Origin: Actinomycetes bacterium
GTDB lineage: Bacteria > Actinomycetota > Acidimicrobiia > Acidimicrobiales > JABEUL01
Assembly (NCBI GenBank): GCA_021777355.1
Contig: JAJYDO010000002.1
Span: 30,254 to 85,488, forward strand
Direction of reading: 5' to 3'
DNA: 55,235 nt
The stretch's first letter is position 1; the number at the start of each line of letters is the position of its first letter. Made by a program: the position numbers and the translations under genes. Positions 9,528-18,014 of the stretch are shown piece after piece. Below the pieces are notes generated by a model. That model searched no databases and was not told where the DNA came from. It saw only the letters and a program-made list of their open reading frames with translations.

Positions 9528-10748
9528 TTGCATAAGGTAAATCTAAAAAGATCATTTCGACTTCGATGGATTCAGTCGATAGCTACCACTACCGTTATTG
9601 CGGCGCTTTTAGCAGGATGCAATTCAACAAAACTAGGTTCGCCCCCAAGTCCAAAGCAGCCGGGAAATTACTGGAAAGTTGTATTGGTGAGTCACACAAC
9701 TGCGCTCGAAAGCATTGCTTGTCCTGACGCTCAGGATTGTATTGCCGGGGGGATGGCGTTAAGTTCGGCAGGTGGTTATGCTCAAGATCAGCTTGCCGCT
9801 TCAGGAGCGGTATTTTTAACTACTGATGCATGGAAGTCATCTACGATTGTGCCGGAGTCTCGAAAGATTACTGCCGTTGCCTGTCCTGCTGCCCAGCGCT
9901 GTATTGCAATTGAGGCAGGATCATCAAGTGTTCCTTGGTCGACGCTCATTTTTAGCAAATCAGGGGGCAAATGGATAAATGCAGCAACTTACTTGGCAGG
10001 ACCCAGTGGAGCATTATCAATATCTTGTGTAAATGTAAATGTGTGTGCTTCAGTAGGAGAGATCCAATCACCTCTTTCTCAAGGTCAGTATTCTTACGGA
10101 TTTAACGCGTTTTTAACGGACAATGGCGGAGTGCAGTGGGAATCAGTTCCAATTCCTCCAGAGATTCAACCGACAAGCATATCGTGCACAATTACCGGCT
10201 ACTGCATGTCAGTCGGCAGGGTTGCTGGCGCCCCAAGTGACGCAGTAGCGATGGCCAGCAACGATAGCGGCAGAACGTGGACCACTTCGGGGCAAGAAAC
10301 TCTTGTTAATACAGCACTGAGATCTGTAACTTGTGTAGCTATCCGCACCTGTATCGCAGTTGGAAGCGGAGGCAAACTTCAGGCAGTTTGGGCAACGTCA
10401 AACAATGGAGGTTCTTCATGGAAGATGTTTGCTGTCGATGGTTCGAAGTTTTCAAGCCTAGACAGTGTCTCTTGTTTGGGTAAAACATCTCAGTGTGTAG
10501 CAGAGGGCGACCTACCAGCGTCCGATGCCAAAGGGGGGCTAATGAATATTAATTTGTCGGATAATTCATGGAGTGAAATCGAGTTGCCAAATGGGACACC
10601 TGCACTTGATTCTCCCGAGTTCATGCTTACGCTTTCGATAGGGATCACTTGTGTGAGCCCATCGGCATGTTTTGGAGAGATGCCTGGGGGCGGACCAACC
10701 AAAATGGGGGTTCCTAGCTCCTGGTATATTTTGGCCGGAGGCAACTAG
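9528..10748 (+). CDS. lipoprotein with seven Cys-pair repeats, probable beta-propeller
   Basis: The 406-residue product starts at TTG (AGGA 8 nt upstream). It has a basic N-terminus, a hydrophobic core and a lipobox LLAGC, giving lipidation at Cys31. The mature part consists of repeats spaced about 50 residues apart. Each carries a phrase of the type S-[IV]-x-C-x5-C-[IM]-A-x-G. Cys pairs fall at 65/71, 119/125, 167/173, 220/226, 269/275, 316/323 and 375/381. Phrases such as DSGRTWTTS and NNGGSSWKM resemble BNR/Asp-box turns. Seven repeats suggest a seven-bladed propeller stapled by short-range disulfides on the outer membrane face. The ligand or partner is unknown; the 8701 gene is a candidate partner. 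Confidence 0.75.
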   Translation: MHKVNLKRSFRLRWIQSIATTTVIAALLAGCNSTKLGSPPSPKQPGNYWKVVLVSHTTALESIACPDAQDCIAGGMALSSAGGYAQDQLAASGAVFLTTDAWKSSTIVPESRKITAVACPAAQRCIAIEAGSSSVPWSTLIFSKSGGKWINAATYLAGPSGALSISCVNVNVCASVGEIQSPLSQGQYSYGFNAFLTDNGGVQWESVPIPPEIQPTSISCTITGYCMSVGRVAGAPSDAVAMASNDSGRTWTTSGQETLVNTALRSVTCVAIRTCIAVGSGGKLQAVWATSNNGGSSWKMFAVDGSKFSSLDSVSCLGKTSQCVAEGDLPASDAKGGLMNINLSDNSWSEIELPNGTPALDSPEFMLTLSIGITCVSPSACFGEMPGGGPTKMGVPSSWYILAGGN

Positions 10749-11235
10749 TTGCTAGAGTCAGGGCCGAATGCAAACAGGACTGATAACATTTCTTCAAATT
10801 TGTTAAGACTTGCTTCAACAAATCCGGATCTCAATTTGTGCAACAAATTTAGTTATTCTAATTCTCCTGCCCCAAGCCGCTTTTTTTGAAAATAACCGAG
10901 TTTTCAATGAATGCTTCCTACTTAGCGCTATTTAGCCAAAAAAGTTCCTGGTCTTACCATTTTTGAGCTTTAGACTACACTGACCTGCATTTTCTTCCTT
11001 GAAACTGCCATTTCAGTTGGTCTTTAAACCACCTAATTTGAAATTCACCATTTCTCCAAGCAAGGATCTGAATGCTTATTATCAAAAAATCAAAGTCAGG
11101 CAACATGTGCCGCCTATTCGCACTTAGAAGCAAAGAGTCCTTCAGCTTCTAACAACTTGTGGCTATGCCTGCACTTTGCCGTGTTTTGCGCGACCAAAAA
11201 CCTCATTCTGGTAATGTGATAACTTGAAAAGCAAT
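10749..11235. other. 487-bp gene-free stretch with clustered inverted repeats
   Basis: No credible coding sequence is seen. Alternating copies of an AACAAATTT-like word lie at 10796-10850 (aaatttgtt, acaaat, atttgt, aacaaattt), which could fold or bind a protein. The rest is AT-rich with no clear terminator or RNA gene. It ends at the tRNA-Asn gene. Confidence 0.5.
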
Positions 11236-11308
11236 TCCGGGGTAGCTCAATTGGCAGAGCAAGCGGCTGTTAACCGCTAGGTTGAGAGTTCGAGTCTCTC
11301 CCCCGGAG
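11236..11308 (+). tRNA. tRNA-Asn (anticodon GTT)
   Basis: The acceptor stem is tccgggg (11236-11242) with ccccgga (11301-11307), discriminator G. The anticodon arm agcggctgttaaccgct shows GTT in the loop, and the T-arm is gagagttcgagtctctc. No CCA is encoded directly after the discriminator. It is 10 bp upstream of the next tRNA gene. Confidence 0.95.
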
Positions 11309-11318
11309 CGCCAAATAA

Positions 11319-11394
<76 letters not shown>

Positions 11395-11553
11395 AAAAAG
11401 TCGCTTGAAATGGGGAACTTTCTACAAAATCATAGATTTAAGCAATGTTTGATAGTTCATTGCTCCACTAATCCCTAATGCGCATTTGATGCCGAAATGA
11501 CATTAGCGCTACAGGAATATGTCTGGTATCACAAAAAGTCGGAAGTAACGTTT

Positions 11554-13062
11554 CTATTTTTCCTGATTAGGCTCAGTTAGCAAGTACTTGACCAAGTCGC
11601 TTGCACTATAGACTTCGCAACTTCCATCTGGATCTATTTTTTCACCTATTGTTTTTGCAATTCTTACCACGTCGTCTCCAATAGTGACTATTGGCGGCTC
11701 TACATAAGTCCCACCAGGCACTTCTCTAATCTGGCCAAACCCAGCAGTTGCCAATAGACCGTTGCATAGACACTTTCGACCAACGGTGTTCTCAATTGCC
11801 CCGCCTTTAGCCTCATAAAGTTGCTCTTCTTCGCTCGGACATCTCATCACGAGAACACCGCTGTCTGCCCTTGCCAAGACTCTTAAGTAGCCTAAGTCAC
11901 ACTTTCTTTGCCTCGAGTTCAAAATCTCGTCTTCAGACAAAGTGCCTTCCATATTTGCAACTTTGAAGGGATATCCGCTCGGAGATGCAACCGGATCGGT
12001 CATTACGGTGAGGTCGCCTTCGACTGCTTTCATGAAAAGCTTATGTCGCAGATTTGGCTCCATGCCCGATTCTTTGCAAAGAGCAAATGCTGTTCCGATT
12101 TGCACACCTTTGGCGCCCTGCTCTAATGACTCGGCAATTGCCTCAGGTGAAGCTCTTGTGCCGGCCAGCCAAAATGGGAGTCCCAGTTCTTTGATCTTTT
12201 TTAAGTCAGGATTGTCTCTGTCACCATAAATTGGTTGGCCTGCTTCGTCTAAGGAAAGCCGTCCTCTTGGCGGAGCATTGTGTCCTCCGGCACTTGGTGC
12301 TTCGACAATAAATCCATCAGGAATAGTCTCTTGATCTTTTGCCAAGTAAATTGCCAGCACGTGAGAGGAAACGATGGCAAGAAATGCCGGTATTTTCAGA
12401 TTCTTTGGAGGAGCTGAGACAATTTTGCAGGGGTCAAAATTAACTCTGGCAAATTCAGCCTCGCTTCCCTCAACTGGGACCGAGTATGTTACGGGCTTTC
12501 CTCTTGAAAGCGAGCGGATTAGATCTGGGATTTTCGCAGGTATACCAGCTCCCATTGTCACAGCATCTACTCCTCCCAATATTGCGCCGTAAATTGAAGG
12601 AGCCGTTGGAATATGGATTTTTTCCAGATAATTTATTCCAACGGGACTGGGATTATCCTCTTTGGCTAACCACACTTCACCAAAATTGGCCAACACTGTC
12701 AGCTCAAGCAGCCACTTTGATGACTCAACTTTAAACATAGGCACGCTTTTGAACCGGGCTTTGGGAGATTTCCCGCCCTTTATATACCAACGGCCAAGCA
12801 CGCGTTGAACCAACTCTTGATCAGGAAAATGAGAGTAGGCTCGAAGGAGATGTCCTCCCGGATCACCGAGACCGAGAGTTCTTGCGTGAACTACCTCAAT
12901 GGCAGTTCCCGACACTACTCCTAAGCACTCTAGCTGACCGACGGCTCTTGCCAACTGCCACCTCGATATTCCAACTCCCATCCCGCCTTGGATTATTTTG
13001 GGCAGGTCCTCAGCCACGGCTTTAGATTGGAATTCACTTGAAAGTTCTGCGGTTAAGGTCAT
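11554..13062 (-). CDS. nitronate monooxygenase / 2-nitropropane dioxygenase-like flavoprotein
   Basis: This 502-residue protein has the FMN-binding TIM-barrel pattern of the NMO family. It opens with PKIIQGGMGVGISRWQLARAV. It has the His-containing loop EAPSAGGHNAPPRGR, and late glycine-rich phosphate-binding segments (LPFWLAGTRASPEAI, GAKGVQIGTAFALC). It is longer than the typical 330-370 residues, having an extra C-terminal region with several Cys (KCDLGYL, CPSEEEQ, RKCLCNG) that might bind metal. Characterised relatives oxidise nitronates; others are trans-acting enoyl reductases or simple FMN oxidoreductases. Its start lies next to a perfect palindrome and a DosR-like box, and it is divergent from mobA. 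Confidence 0.8.
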   Translation of the reverse strand: MTLTAELSSEFQSKAVAEDLPKIIQGGMGVGISRWQLARAVGQLECLGVVSGTAIEVVHARTLGLGDPGGHLLRAYSHFPDQELVQRVLGRWYIKGGKSPKARFKSVPMFKVESSKWLLELTVLANFGEVWLAKEDNPSPVGINYLEKIHIPTAPSIYGAILGGVDAVTMGAGIPAKIPDLIRSLSRGKPVTYSVPVEGSEAEFARVNFDPCKIVSAPPKNLKIPAFLAIVSSHVLAIYLAKDQETIPDGFIVEAPSAGGHNAPPRGRLSLDEAGQPIYGDRDNPDLKKIKELGLPFWLAGTRASPEAIAESLEQGAKGVQIGTAFALCKESGMEPNLRHKLFMKAVEGDLTVMTDPVASPSGYPFKVANMEGTLSEDEILNSRQRKCDLGYLRVLARADSGVLVMRCPSEEEQLYEAKGGAIENTVGRKCLCNGLLATAGFGQIREVPGGTYVEPPIVTIGDDVVRIAKTIGEKIDPDGSCEVYSASDLVKYLLTEPNQEK

Positions 13063-13068
13063 CCCTCA

Positions 13069-13092
13069 AACCTACCTACTGGTAGGTAGGTT
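13069..13092. promoter_or_regulatory. perfect 24-bp palindrome, probable operator
   Basis: AACCTACCTAC, centre TG, then GTAGGTAGGTT: 11-bp perfect arms. It starts 7 bp upstream of the start codon of the minus-strand flavoprotein gene, so it overlaps that gene's ribosome-binding region and probable -10. The form (CCTACC...GGTAGG) resembles operators of TetR-family repressors. No such regulator gene is in the window. Confidence 0.75.
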
Positions 13093-13097
13093 AAGTA

Positions 13098-13111
13098 GGG
13101 TCTTTAGTCCC
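13098..13111. promoter_or_regulatory. DosR/DevR-like box 1
   Basis: GGGTCTTTAGTCCC fits the core GGGACTWWAGTCCC of the mycobacterial DosR (DevR) site with one mismatch. Its centre is about 42 bp upstream of the start codon of the minus-strand nitronate monooxygenase-like gene (13062), the distance expected for an activator site if the mRNA is leaderless or has a very short leader. Confidence 0.6.
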
Positions 13112-13144
13112 AATCGAAGAATTTAGAAGTCTTTGAGGACTCGT

Positions 13145-13158
13145 GGGACTTTTGCCCC
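13145..13158. promoter_or_regulatory. DosR/DevR-like box 2
   Basis: GGGACTTTTGCCCC matches the DosR core except at two positions in the right half. It lies 47 bp (centre to centre) from box 1. Its centre is about 43 bp upstream of the mobA ATG. A GATAAT hexamer follows at 13183-13188. Confidence 0.55.
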
Positions 13159-13182
13159 TACCATCATTAGCCCAGCTAAAGG

Positions 13183-13188
13183 GATAAT
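13183..13188 (+). promoter_or_regulatory. -10 element of mobA, predicting a leaderless mRNA
   Basis: GATAAT ends 6 nt before the ATG at 13195, so transcription would begin at or beside the start codon. No well-placed Shine-Dalgarno sequence is present. No good -35 is seen at the right distance, but DosR-like box 2 sits just where an activator would replace it. Confidence 0.45.
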
Positions 13189-13194
13189 TAACAA

Positions 13195-13920
13195 ATGTCC
13201 CGAAAAAGTGAACTTCGAGTAACACCTACTCTTAGTAATCACCAAATTGATACCGAAGACGTAGTGCGAAAAGCTTTTTACCCCAGGCCTGCAGGTTTGC
13301 TGCTTAGCGGTGGAGCCAGCCGCAGAATGGGTCGCAACAAAGCCCTATTAAAGATAAAGGGCACTACGTCCTCAAAGCTAGTAGCCAGGCAACTTTCAAA
13401 AGTTACGGGTCTACAAGTTGAAGTAGGTCCCGGATATTCAGGTCTTGATTCAATCGAAGAAGCAGGAAGTGGGAGCGGCCCGCTCAATGCAATAGCGAGG
13501 GGGTGGGAGTATTTGCAATCACTGGGATACCAAGGTCCGGTTGTAATCGTAGCTTGCGACTTGCCTTTAATAAATTATGAACTGTTAAATTATCTGGCTT
13601 CCCATGAAAGCAGTAGAAGTGTGGTCCCGCTACTTGCTGGGAAAACTCAACCTTTATGTGCCAGGTGGTCGAGCGAGGCTTTAGATGAAGCCGTTAGAAG
13701 GTTTGATGCCGGTGAGCGCTCGATTAGGTGGTTTCCCGAGGCCAACGGAGTGATTATTAATAACCGCGATTTAATTAATAAACTTGGAGGAGAAGTTGTG
13801 TTGAGCGACATAGACACTCCTCTGGATCTAGATATTTGTCTATTAAATGCCGAAAAAATATCCACATTAAGTAAAAGTCGAATTTCCGGCCCGTCTGGCT
13901 ATGTAAAGGCTTTAGGCTAG
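13195..13920 (+). CDS. mobA: molybdenum cofactor guanylyltransferase (MobA-like)
   Basis: MobA transfers GMP from GTP to Mo-molybdopterin, giving the MGD cofactor used by the DMSO-reductase family. The 241-residue protein has the nucleotidyltransferase signature LLLSGGASRRMGRNKALLKI at about residues 34-53 and CDLPLINYELL, carrying the metal-binding Asp. The 33 residues before the signature are longer than usual. It is the first gene of mobA-moaE-moeA-moaA-moaD. Its promoter carries a DosR-like box. Three bis-MGD-type enzymes lie downstream in the window and would need its product. Confidence 0.88.
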   Translation: MSRKSELRVTPTLSNHQIDTEDVVRKAFYPRPAGLLLSGGASRRMGRNKALLKIKGTTSSKLVARQLSKVTGLQVEVGPGYSGLDSIEEAGSGSGPLNAIARGWEYLQSLGYQGPVVIVACDLPLINYELLNYLASHESSRSVVPLLAGKTQPLCARWSSEALDEAVRRFDAGERSIRWFPEANGVIINNRDLINKLGGEVVLSDIDTPLDLDICLLNAEKISTLSKSRISGPSGYVKALG

Positions 13921-13931
13921 AAGGTATAGCT

Positions 13932-14426
13932 ATGACAGATTTCAAGTCACTCGACGAAGATTCCTGGATTGAGATTACTCAAGAGTCTCTCGATCAGATG
14001 GCTGTGTATGACTGGCTAAACATCCCCACAAGTGGAGCAGTCTTGATATTTAGCGGGAATGTGAGAAATCACACCGAAGGAAGAGAAGATGTAGAGTCTG
14101 TCTCCTACGAGGCGCATCTTGGTCAAGTAGGTCCGAGATTGCATGCCGTTGAGAAACACTGCAGAAAAAACTTTGTCGGGATCGACAGAATTGCGCTTCT
14201 CCATAGGCTTGGAACTTTGCAAATTGGGGAGTCGTCGGTAGTTGTCGGCATCAGTGCCGCCCACAGGGATGTTGCCTACCAGGCATCTAGGTGGTGTATC
14301 GACACAATTAAGCAATCTGTTCCAATCTGGAAATATGAACACTTCCTCGACGGAGGCGGATGGGGACCAAATGCGCACAAATTTGTTGATCTAGACAGTG
14401 ATGATGGAGGCGCGTTCCCGTCATGA
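13932..14426 (+). CDS. moaE: molybdopterin synthase catalytic subunit
   Basis: MoaE, with thiocarboxylated MoaD, adds the dithiolene sulfurs to precursor Z (cPMP). The 164-residue protein has the family features: GAVLIFSGNVRNHTEGR near the N-terminus, SYEAH, HRLGTLQIGESSVVVGISAAHR, and near the end VPIWKYEHFLDG with the conserved active-site Lys. It follows mobA by 11 nt and overlaps moeA by an ATGA. Confidence 0.95.
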   Translation: MTDFKSLDEDSWIEITQESLDQMAVYDWLNIPTSGAVLIFSGNVRNHTEGREDVESVSYEAHLGQVGPRLHAVEKHCRKNFVGIDRIALLHRLGTLQIGESSVVVGISAAHRDVAYQASRWCIDTIKQSVPIWKYEHFLDGGGWGPNAHKFVDLDSDDGGAFPS

Positions 14427-15655
14427 TCTCCCTTGATGAAGCGCGCTCTGTCGTACTGGATGGCCACCTACCCCTCTCTGGCGAAACAGTTCCTCTTCTG
14501 GATTCACTTGGCTTGGTGCTTGCCAAAGACATTATTTCCAGTTACAACGTGCCCGCTTTTATCAATTCTGCGATGGACGGATATGCACTAAATTCAAGTG
14601 AAACTAAAGAACCCGGCACCCGGCTGCGAATAGCGGGTATTACTTATGCCGGAATGCCTCCTGGTGAAACTTTGAAGCCCGGAACATGCCAGAGAATCAT
14701 GACTGGTGCCCCAATACCAAAAGGAAGCGATGCGGTTTGCATCCAAGAGTTGACTCACCAGGCATCTCCTGTCAGTGAAACCGTAGTTATAGAAACAGTT
14801 GTCAATAAAGGCGATAATGTCAGACAAATAGGCGAGGACATTTCCGAGGGCTCAGTTGTCTTCGAGAAAAATTCCAAGATTACCTCCACTCACATTGGCG
14901 TGCTGGCAAGCATCGGAATAAGCAAGGTGGAAGTCATCAGGAGACCCATAGTTGGAGTACTTTCAACGGGAGACGAGCTAAGCGAGATCGGAGACTGTTC
15001 TCGCGATGGGAAAATTTGGGATTCCAACAGATACTCATTGATAGCCGCCCTCAAAGAAATTGGCGCTGACCCAGTAGATCTGGGACTTATTAAAGACGAC
15101 CTTCACGCTCTAAGAGAACATATTGCTGAAGCTGGCTTGAAGTGCGACTTGATTCTCACTTCAGGCGGGGCGAGCGTGGGCGATGCAGACTTTATGTCCG
15201 AGATAATTGCCGACCTTTGCGGATCTAGTGCCAAATGGATGAAAGTCATGATAAAGCCGGGTAAACCACTGGTGTATGGCAAACTTACCAATTCTTCGAC
15301 CCCGATTTTGGGACTGCCCGGAAATCCAGTTGCCGCTTTGATAAGTTTTCGAATGTTTGCAAGACCATTGGTTAGAAAGCTGATGGGAGTAGAGCCGCAA
15401 ATAATTCCAACGTGGACTGGGGTAGCAGAAGAAGACTTCCCCCGTCACGCCGATGGAAAACTGCATATAGATCGAGCAAGAGCAGCCTTTGACAGTCAAG
15501 GGGAGCTTAGAGTTTCCAGATCCGCCAAACAGGGTTCACACCAACTCTCGGAAATGGCATTTTCAAACGCTTTGATTTACTTAGAAGACGGAATCGGAAT
15601 AAAGGCTGGCGACAGAGTTAAGATTGAATTACTCGATTGGGAGTCTATTAAATGA
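14423..15655 (+). CDS. moeA: molybdopterin molybdenumtransferase
   Basis: MoeA inserts molybdate into adenylylated molybdopterin. The 410-residue length is typical. Visible landmarks are the N-terminal VPLLDSLGLVLAKDI, NSAMDGYAL, RIMTGAPIPKGSDAVC, IGEDI, and the MogA-like domain with VGVLSTGDEL, ILTSGGASVGDADF and LGLPGNPVAALISF. The start overlaps the end of moaE, and its stop overlaps moaA by ATGA, indicating translational coupling. No mogA or moaB gene is in the window. Confidence 0.96.
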   Translation: MISLDEARSVVLDGHLPLSGETVPLLDSLGLVLAKDIISSYNVPAFINSAMDGYALNSSETKEPGTRLRIAGITYAGMPPGETLKPGTCQRIMTGAPIPKGSDAVCIQELTHQASPVSETVVIETVVNKGDNVRQIGEDISEGSVVFEKNSKITSTHIGVLASIGISKVEVIRRPIVGVLSTGDELSEIGDCSRDGKIWDSNRYSLIAALKEIGADPVDLGLIKDDLHALREHIAEAGLKCDLILTSGGASVGDADFMSEIIADLCGSSAKWMKVMIKPGKPLVYGKLTNSSTPILGLPGNPVAALISFRMFARPLVRKLMGVEPQIIPTWTGVAEEDFPRHADGKLHIDRARAAFDSQGELRVSRSAKQGSHQLSEMAFSNALIYLEDGIGIKAGDRVKIELLDWESIK

Positions 15656-16728
15656 TCATCAACTCATCGATTATCCGACTAAACGAGCCTAAAGTGAGGC
15701 ATTCAAATAAGCCAGCGGCAGGTGAAATGCCAAATAGTGGCCCATTGATTGACAGGTGGGGTCGGATACATAGTGATCTAAGGATTTCAATAACCGACCG
15801 TTGTAATTTGAGGTGTGTCTACTGCATGCCAGAAGAAGGTGTCCCTACCCTTGCGCGCCAAGATGTGTTGAAGCTGGAAGAGATTGCTGAAATTGCTTCA
15901 ATCTCTTTTGACCTAGGCGTAAAAAGCGTGAGAATAACAGGCGGTGAACCGCTTGTAAGAAAAGGCGTAGAGACGCTTATTTCCATGCTTAATGACGTTG
16001 GATTTGAAGATCTGTCAATGACCACAAATGGGATGTATTTAGAATCCATGGCAGAAAAACTTAAAAGCGCAGGTCTTAAAAGGGTAAATATAAGTATTGA
16101 CTCTCTAGATGAGCAAAAATTTGCAAGCATCCGCCGTCGCGGCGATTTGGCAAAAGTTTTAAATGCAATCCGAGCCGCTAAAAGTGTCGGATTATCTCCC
16201 ATCAAAGTCAACGTAGTCCTCATGAAAGGACAAAATGAGAACGAGATTTTAGACTTTGCCCGTTACGGTCGAGAAAATGGGGTTATTGTTCGCTTTATCG
16301 AGTTTATGCCACTTGACGCCTCCGGCCAGTGGAGCCAAGAAAAGATTGTGCCGGCTGACAGTGTTGTGGAAACTATTAATGAGTGCTGGCCCACAGTGCC
16401 GGTTTTTTCCGAGGGCCTTGCAAATAGTGCTCCGGCAAAGACATACAGGTATTTGGATGGAAAAGGAGAGTTTGGCGTAGTAGCTTCCATGACTGCTCCC
16501 TTTTGTGGAGATTGCAATCGTCTAAGGCTAACTTCCGACGGAGCATTTCGCAACTGCCTATTTTCTATTGAAGAAACCCATGTCCGTCAGCTCTTGTCTG
16601 CCCCCGATAGCAGGAAACAAGTCGAACGAGCCATAAGAGAGTGCGTATGGGGCAAGAAAATGGGGCATGGTACGGACGAGCCGGGCTTTGTCAGGCCCAA
16701 CCGAACAATTTCTATGGTGGGCGGGTAG
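15652..16728 (+). CDS. moaA: GTP 3',8-cyclase (radical SAM)
   Basis: MoaA carries out the first step of molybdenum cofactor synthesis, cyclising GTP at C8-C3' with two Fe-S clusters. The 358-residue protein has the radical SAM motif CNLRCVYC near residue 50 and TGGEPLVR shortly after. The C-terminal cluster ligands appear in CGDCNRLRLTSDGAFRNCL. It lacks the usual terminal GG tail and instead ends in MVGG. The partner MoaC is not encoded nearby. The first 25-30 residues are an extension before DRWGRIHSDLRIS. Confidence 0.96.
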   Translation: MIINSSIIRLNEPKVRHSNKPAAGEMPNSGPLIDRWGRIHSDLRISITDRCNLRCVYCMPEEGVPTLARQDVLKLEEIAEIASISFDLGVKSVRITGGEPLVRKGVETLISMLNDVGFEDLSMTTNGMYLESMAEKLKSAGLKRVNISIDSLDEQKFASIRRRGDLAKVLNAIRAAKSVGLSPIKVNVVLMKGQNENEILDFARYGRENGVIVRFIEFMPLDASGQWSQEKIVPADSVVETINECWPTVPVFSEGLANSAPAKTYRYLDGKGEFGVVASMTAPFCGDCNRLRLTSDGAFRNCLFSIEETHVRQLLSAPDSRKQVERAIRECVWGKKMGHGTDEPGFVRPNRTISMVGG

Positions 16729-16729
16729 T

Positions 16730-16966
16730 TTGGCGGTATTAAGACTTTTTGGACCCGCCAGGACAATATGTAACTTAAAAGAAATACATATTGAAGCTTC
16801 TAGCGTTTTAGAAGTTCTAAGCAAGGCTGAATCTATGTTTGGCGATCAATTTAAAGACATATTAGGGGTTTCTGCAATTTGGCTTAATGGAGAACGGGCC
16901 GATTTGGATGCCGGTGTGAGCGACACGGACGAAGTAGCAGTGCTGCCTCCAGTCTCTGGAGGGTAG
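16730..16966 (+). CDS. moaD: molybdopterin synthase sulfur carrier subunit
   Basis: MoaD is the small ubiquitin-fold sulfur carrier. The best start is TTG at 16730, 1 nt after the moaA stop, preceded by GGTGGGCGGG. This gives 78 residues beginning MAVLRLFGPART, the normal N-terminus of the fold. An upstream in-frame start at 16667 would run inside moaA and is unlikely. The protein ends in VLPPVSGG, with the terminal Gly-Gly required for thiocarboxylation. It completes the synthase with MoaE and is the last gene of the Moco operon. Confidence 0.88.
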   Translation: MAVLRLFGPARTICNLKEIHIEASSVLEVLSKAESMFGDQFKDILGVSAIWLNGERADLDAGVSDTDEVAVLPPVSGG

Positions 16967-17060
16967 CTCTTTTTATTTCATGAGTTGCTTTCCTCGATAA
17001 TTCAAAAACTTAATAGCACTCTGTGATTTAGAGCAGAGAACTTCAATTGGAGTAAAAACA

Positions 17061-17942
17061 ATGAAAAATAAGCTGGTAGTAAACGCGACTGCACTTATGG
17101 TATCAACATACTTGCTAATAGTTTTGGGATCAACCGTTAGAGTGACTGATTCTGGCACAGGCTGTCCCGGGTGGCCTTTGTGCTACGGACAGATTGGCCC
17201 GGTTGATAGGCCTCATGCATTAATAGAGCAGTCACATCGTTATCTGGCAACCATCGTAACAGTGTTTGCCTTCACGACACTCTGGCAAGCTGCCAAATTC
17301 GGGAAAAAACACTTAGCATTTAAATTATCGGCGGCTTCTCTTGCCGTAGTTTTATTCCAAATCGTTCTCGGTGCCGTAACAGTATTTACAAAAAATGCTC
17401 CTTGGACTGTTGCTGCCCACCTCGTTACAGCCATGGTTTTTCTGGGCTTAGTAACTGCTACCTGGATCGTTTCAATTCACAAAGATGCAACCTTATATAA
17501 GTTGCCCTTGAGAATCAAGATATTCTCCAACCTTGCCCTGTTTTTCACATTCATCATGATGTTTTCGGGAAGCTTAATAGTAAACGGCGGAGCTGAAAAA
17601 GCCTGTGACTGGTGGCCGATTTGCCATAGCGGTCCGCCATTTCACCTGTTACTTCTCCATTACATTCATCGCTCGATAGGAGTCTTGACCGGTGCTTCCC
17701 TGATTGCAATGGCAATATCTACCTGGAAGCATTATGGATATTCAGATTGGTGGAATAAATATGCCCTTGGAGTATTTGCCGCCATTACGCTGGCAGCTTT
17801 AGCCGGGGCCCTCAGTGCAATCACGAAGGCAGAAGAGGCCCTGGCCGACACACATCTGGCACTTGCAAGTTTGACTTGGCTGATGGTAGTGGCTTTTTAT
17901 ACGCGATTAAATCTCTTAGTCCCTGATACATCAGAGCCGTAA
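17061..17942 (+). CDS. ctaA: haem A synthase (CtaA/COX15)
   Basis: CtaA oxidises the C8 methyl of haem O to the formyl group of haem A for terminal oxidases. The 293-residue membrane protein has about eight helices in two similar halves. Conserved points are GSTVRVTDSGTGCPGWPLCYG after helix 1, with the loop Cys pair, EQSHRYLA in helix 2, and the second-half equivalents (NGGAEKACDWWPICH, LLHYIHRSIGV). These give both haem-binding His positions and both Cys pairs. An SD-like TTGGAG precedes the ATG. The gene implies an aa3-type oxidase elsewhere in the genome. Confidence 0.95.
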   Translation: MKNKLVVNATALMVSTYLLIVLGSTVRVTDSGTGCPGWPLCYGQIGPVDRPHALIEQSHRYLATIVTVFAFTTLWQAAKFGKKHLAFKLSAASLAVVLFQIVLGAVTVFTKNAPWTVAAHLVTAMVFLGLVTATWIVSIHKDATLYKLPLRIKIFSNLALFFTFIMMFSGSLIVNGGAEKACDWWPICHSGPPFHLLLLHYIHRSIGVLTGASLIAMAISTWKHYGYSDWWNKYALGVFAAITLAALAGALSAITKAEEALADTHLALASLTWLMVVAFYTRLNLLVPDTSEP

Positions 17943-18014
17943 AAGTCGCTTGTTGCCAAGTTATTTGCAGATCTCAATGTTCCGGGTGGACTCGGGCCAG
18001 TAATGTATTAACAA

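Noticed and set aside
16667-16729. moaD start inside moaA
   Set aside because: The extension has no match to the MoaD fold; the TTG right after the moaA stop gives the normal N-terminus.
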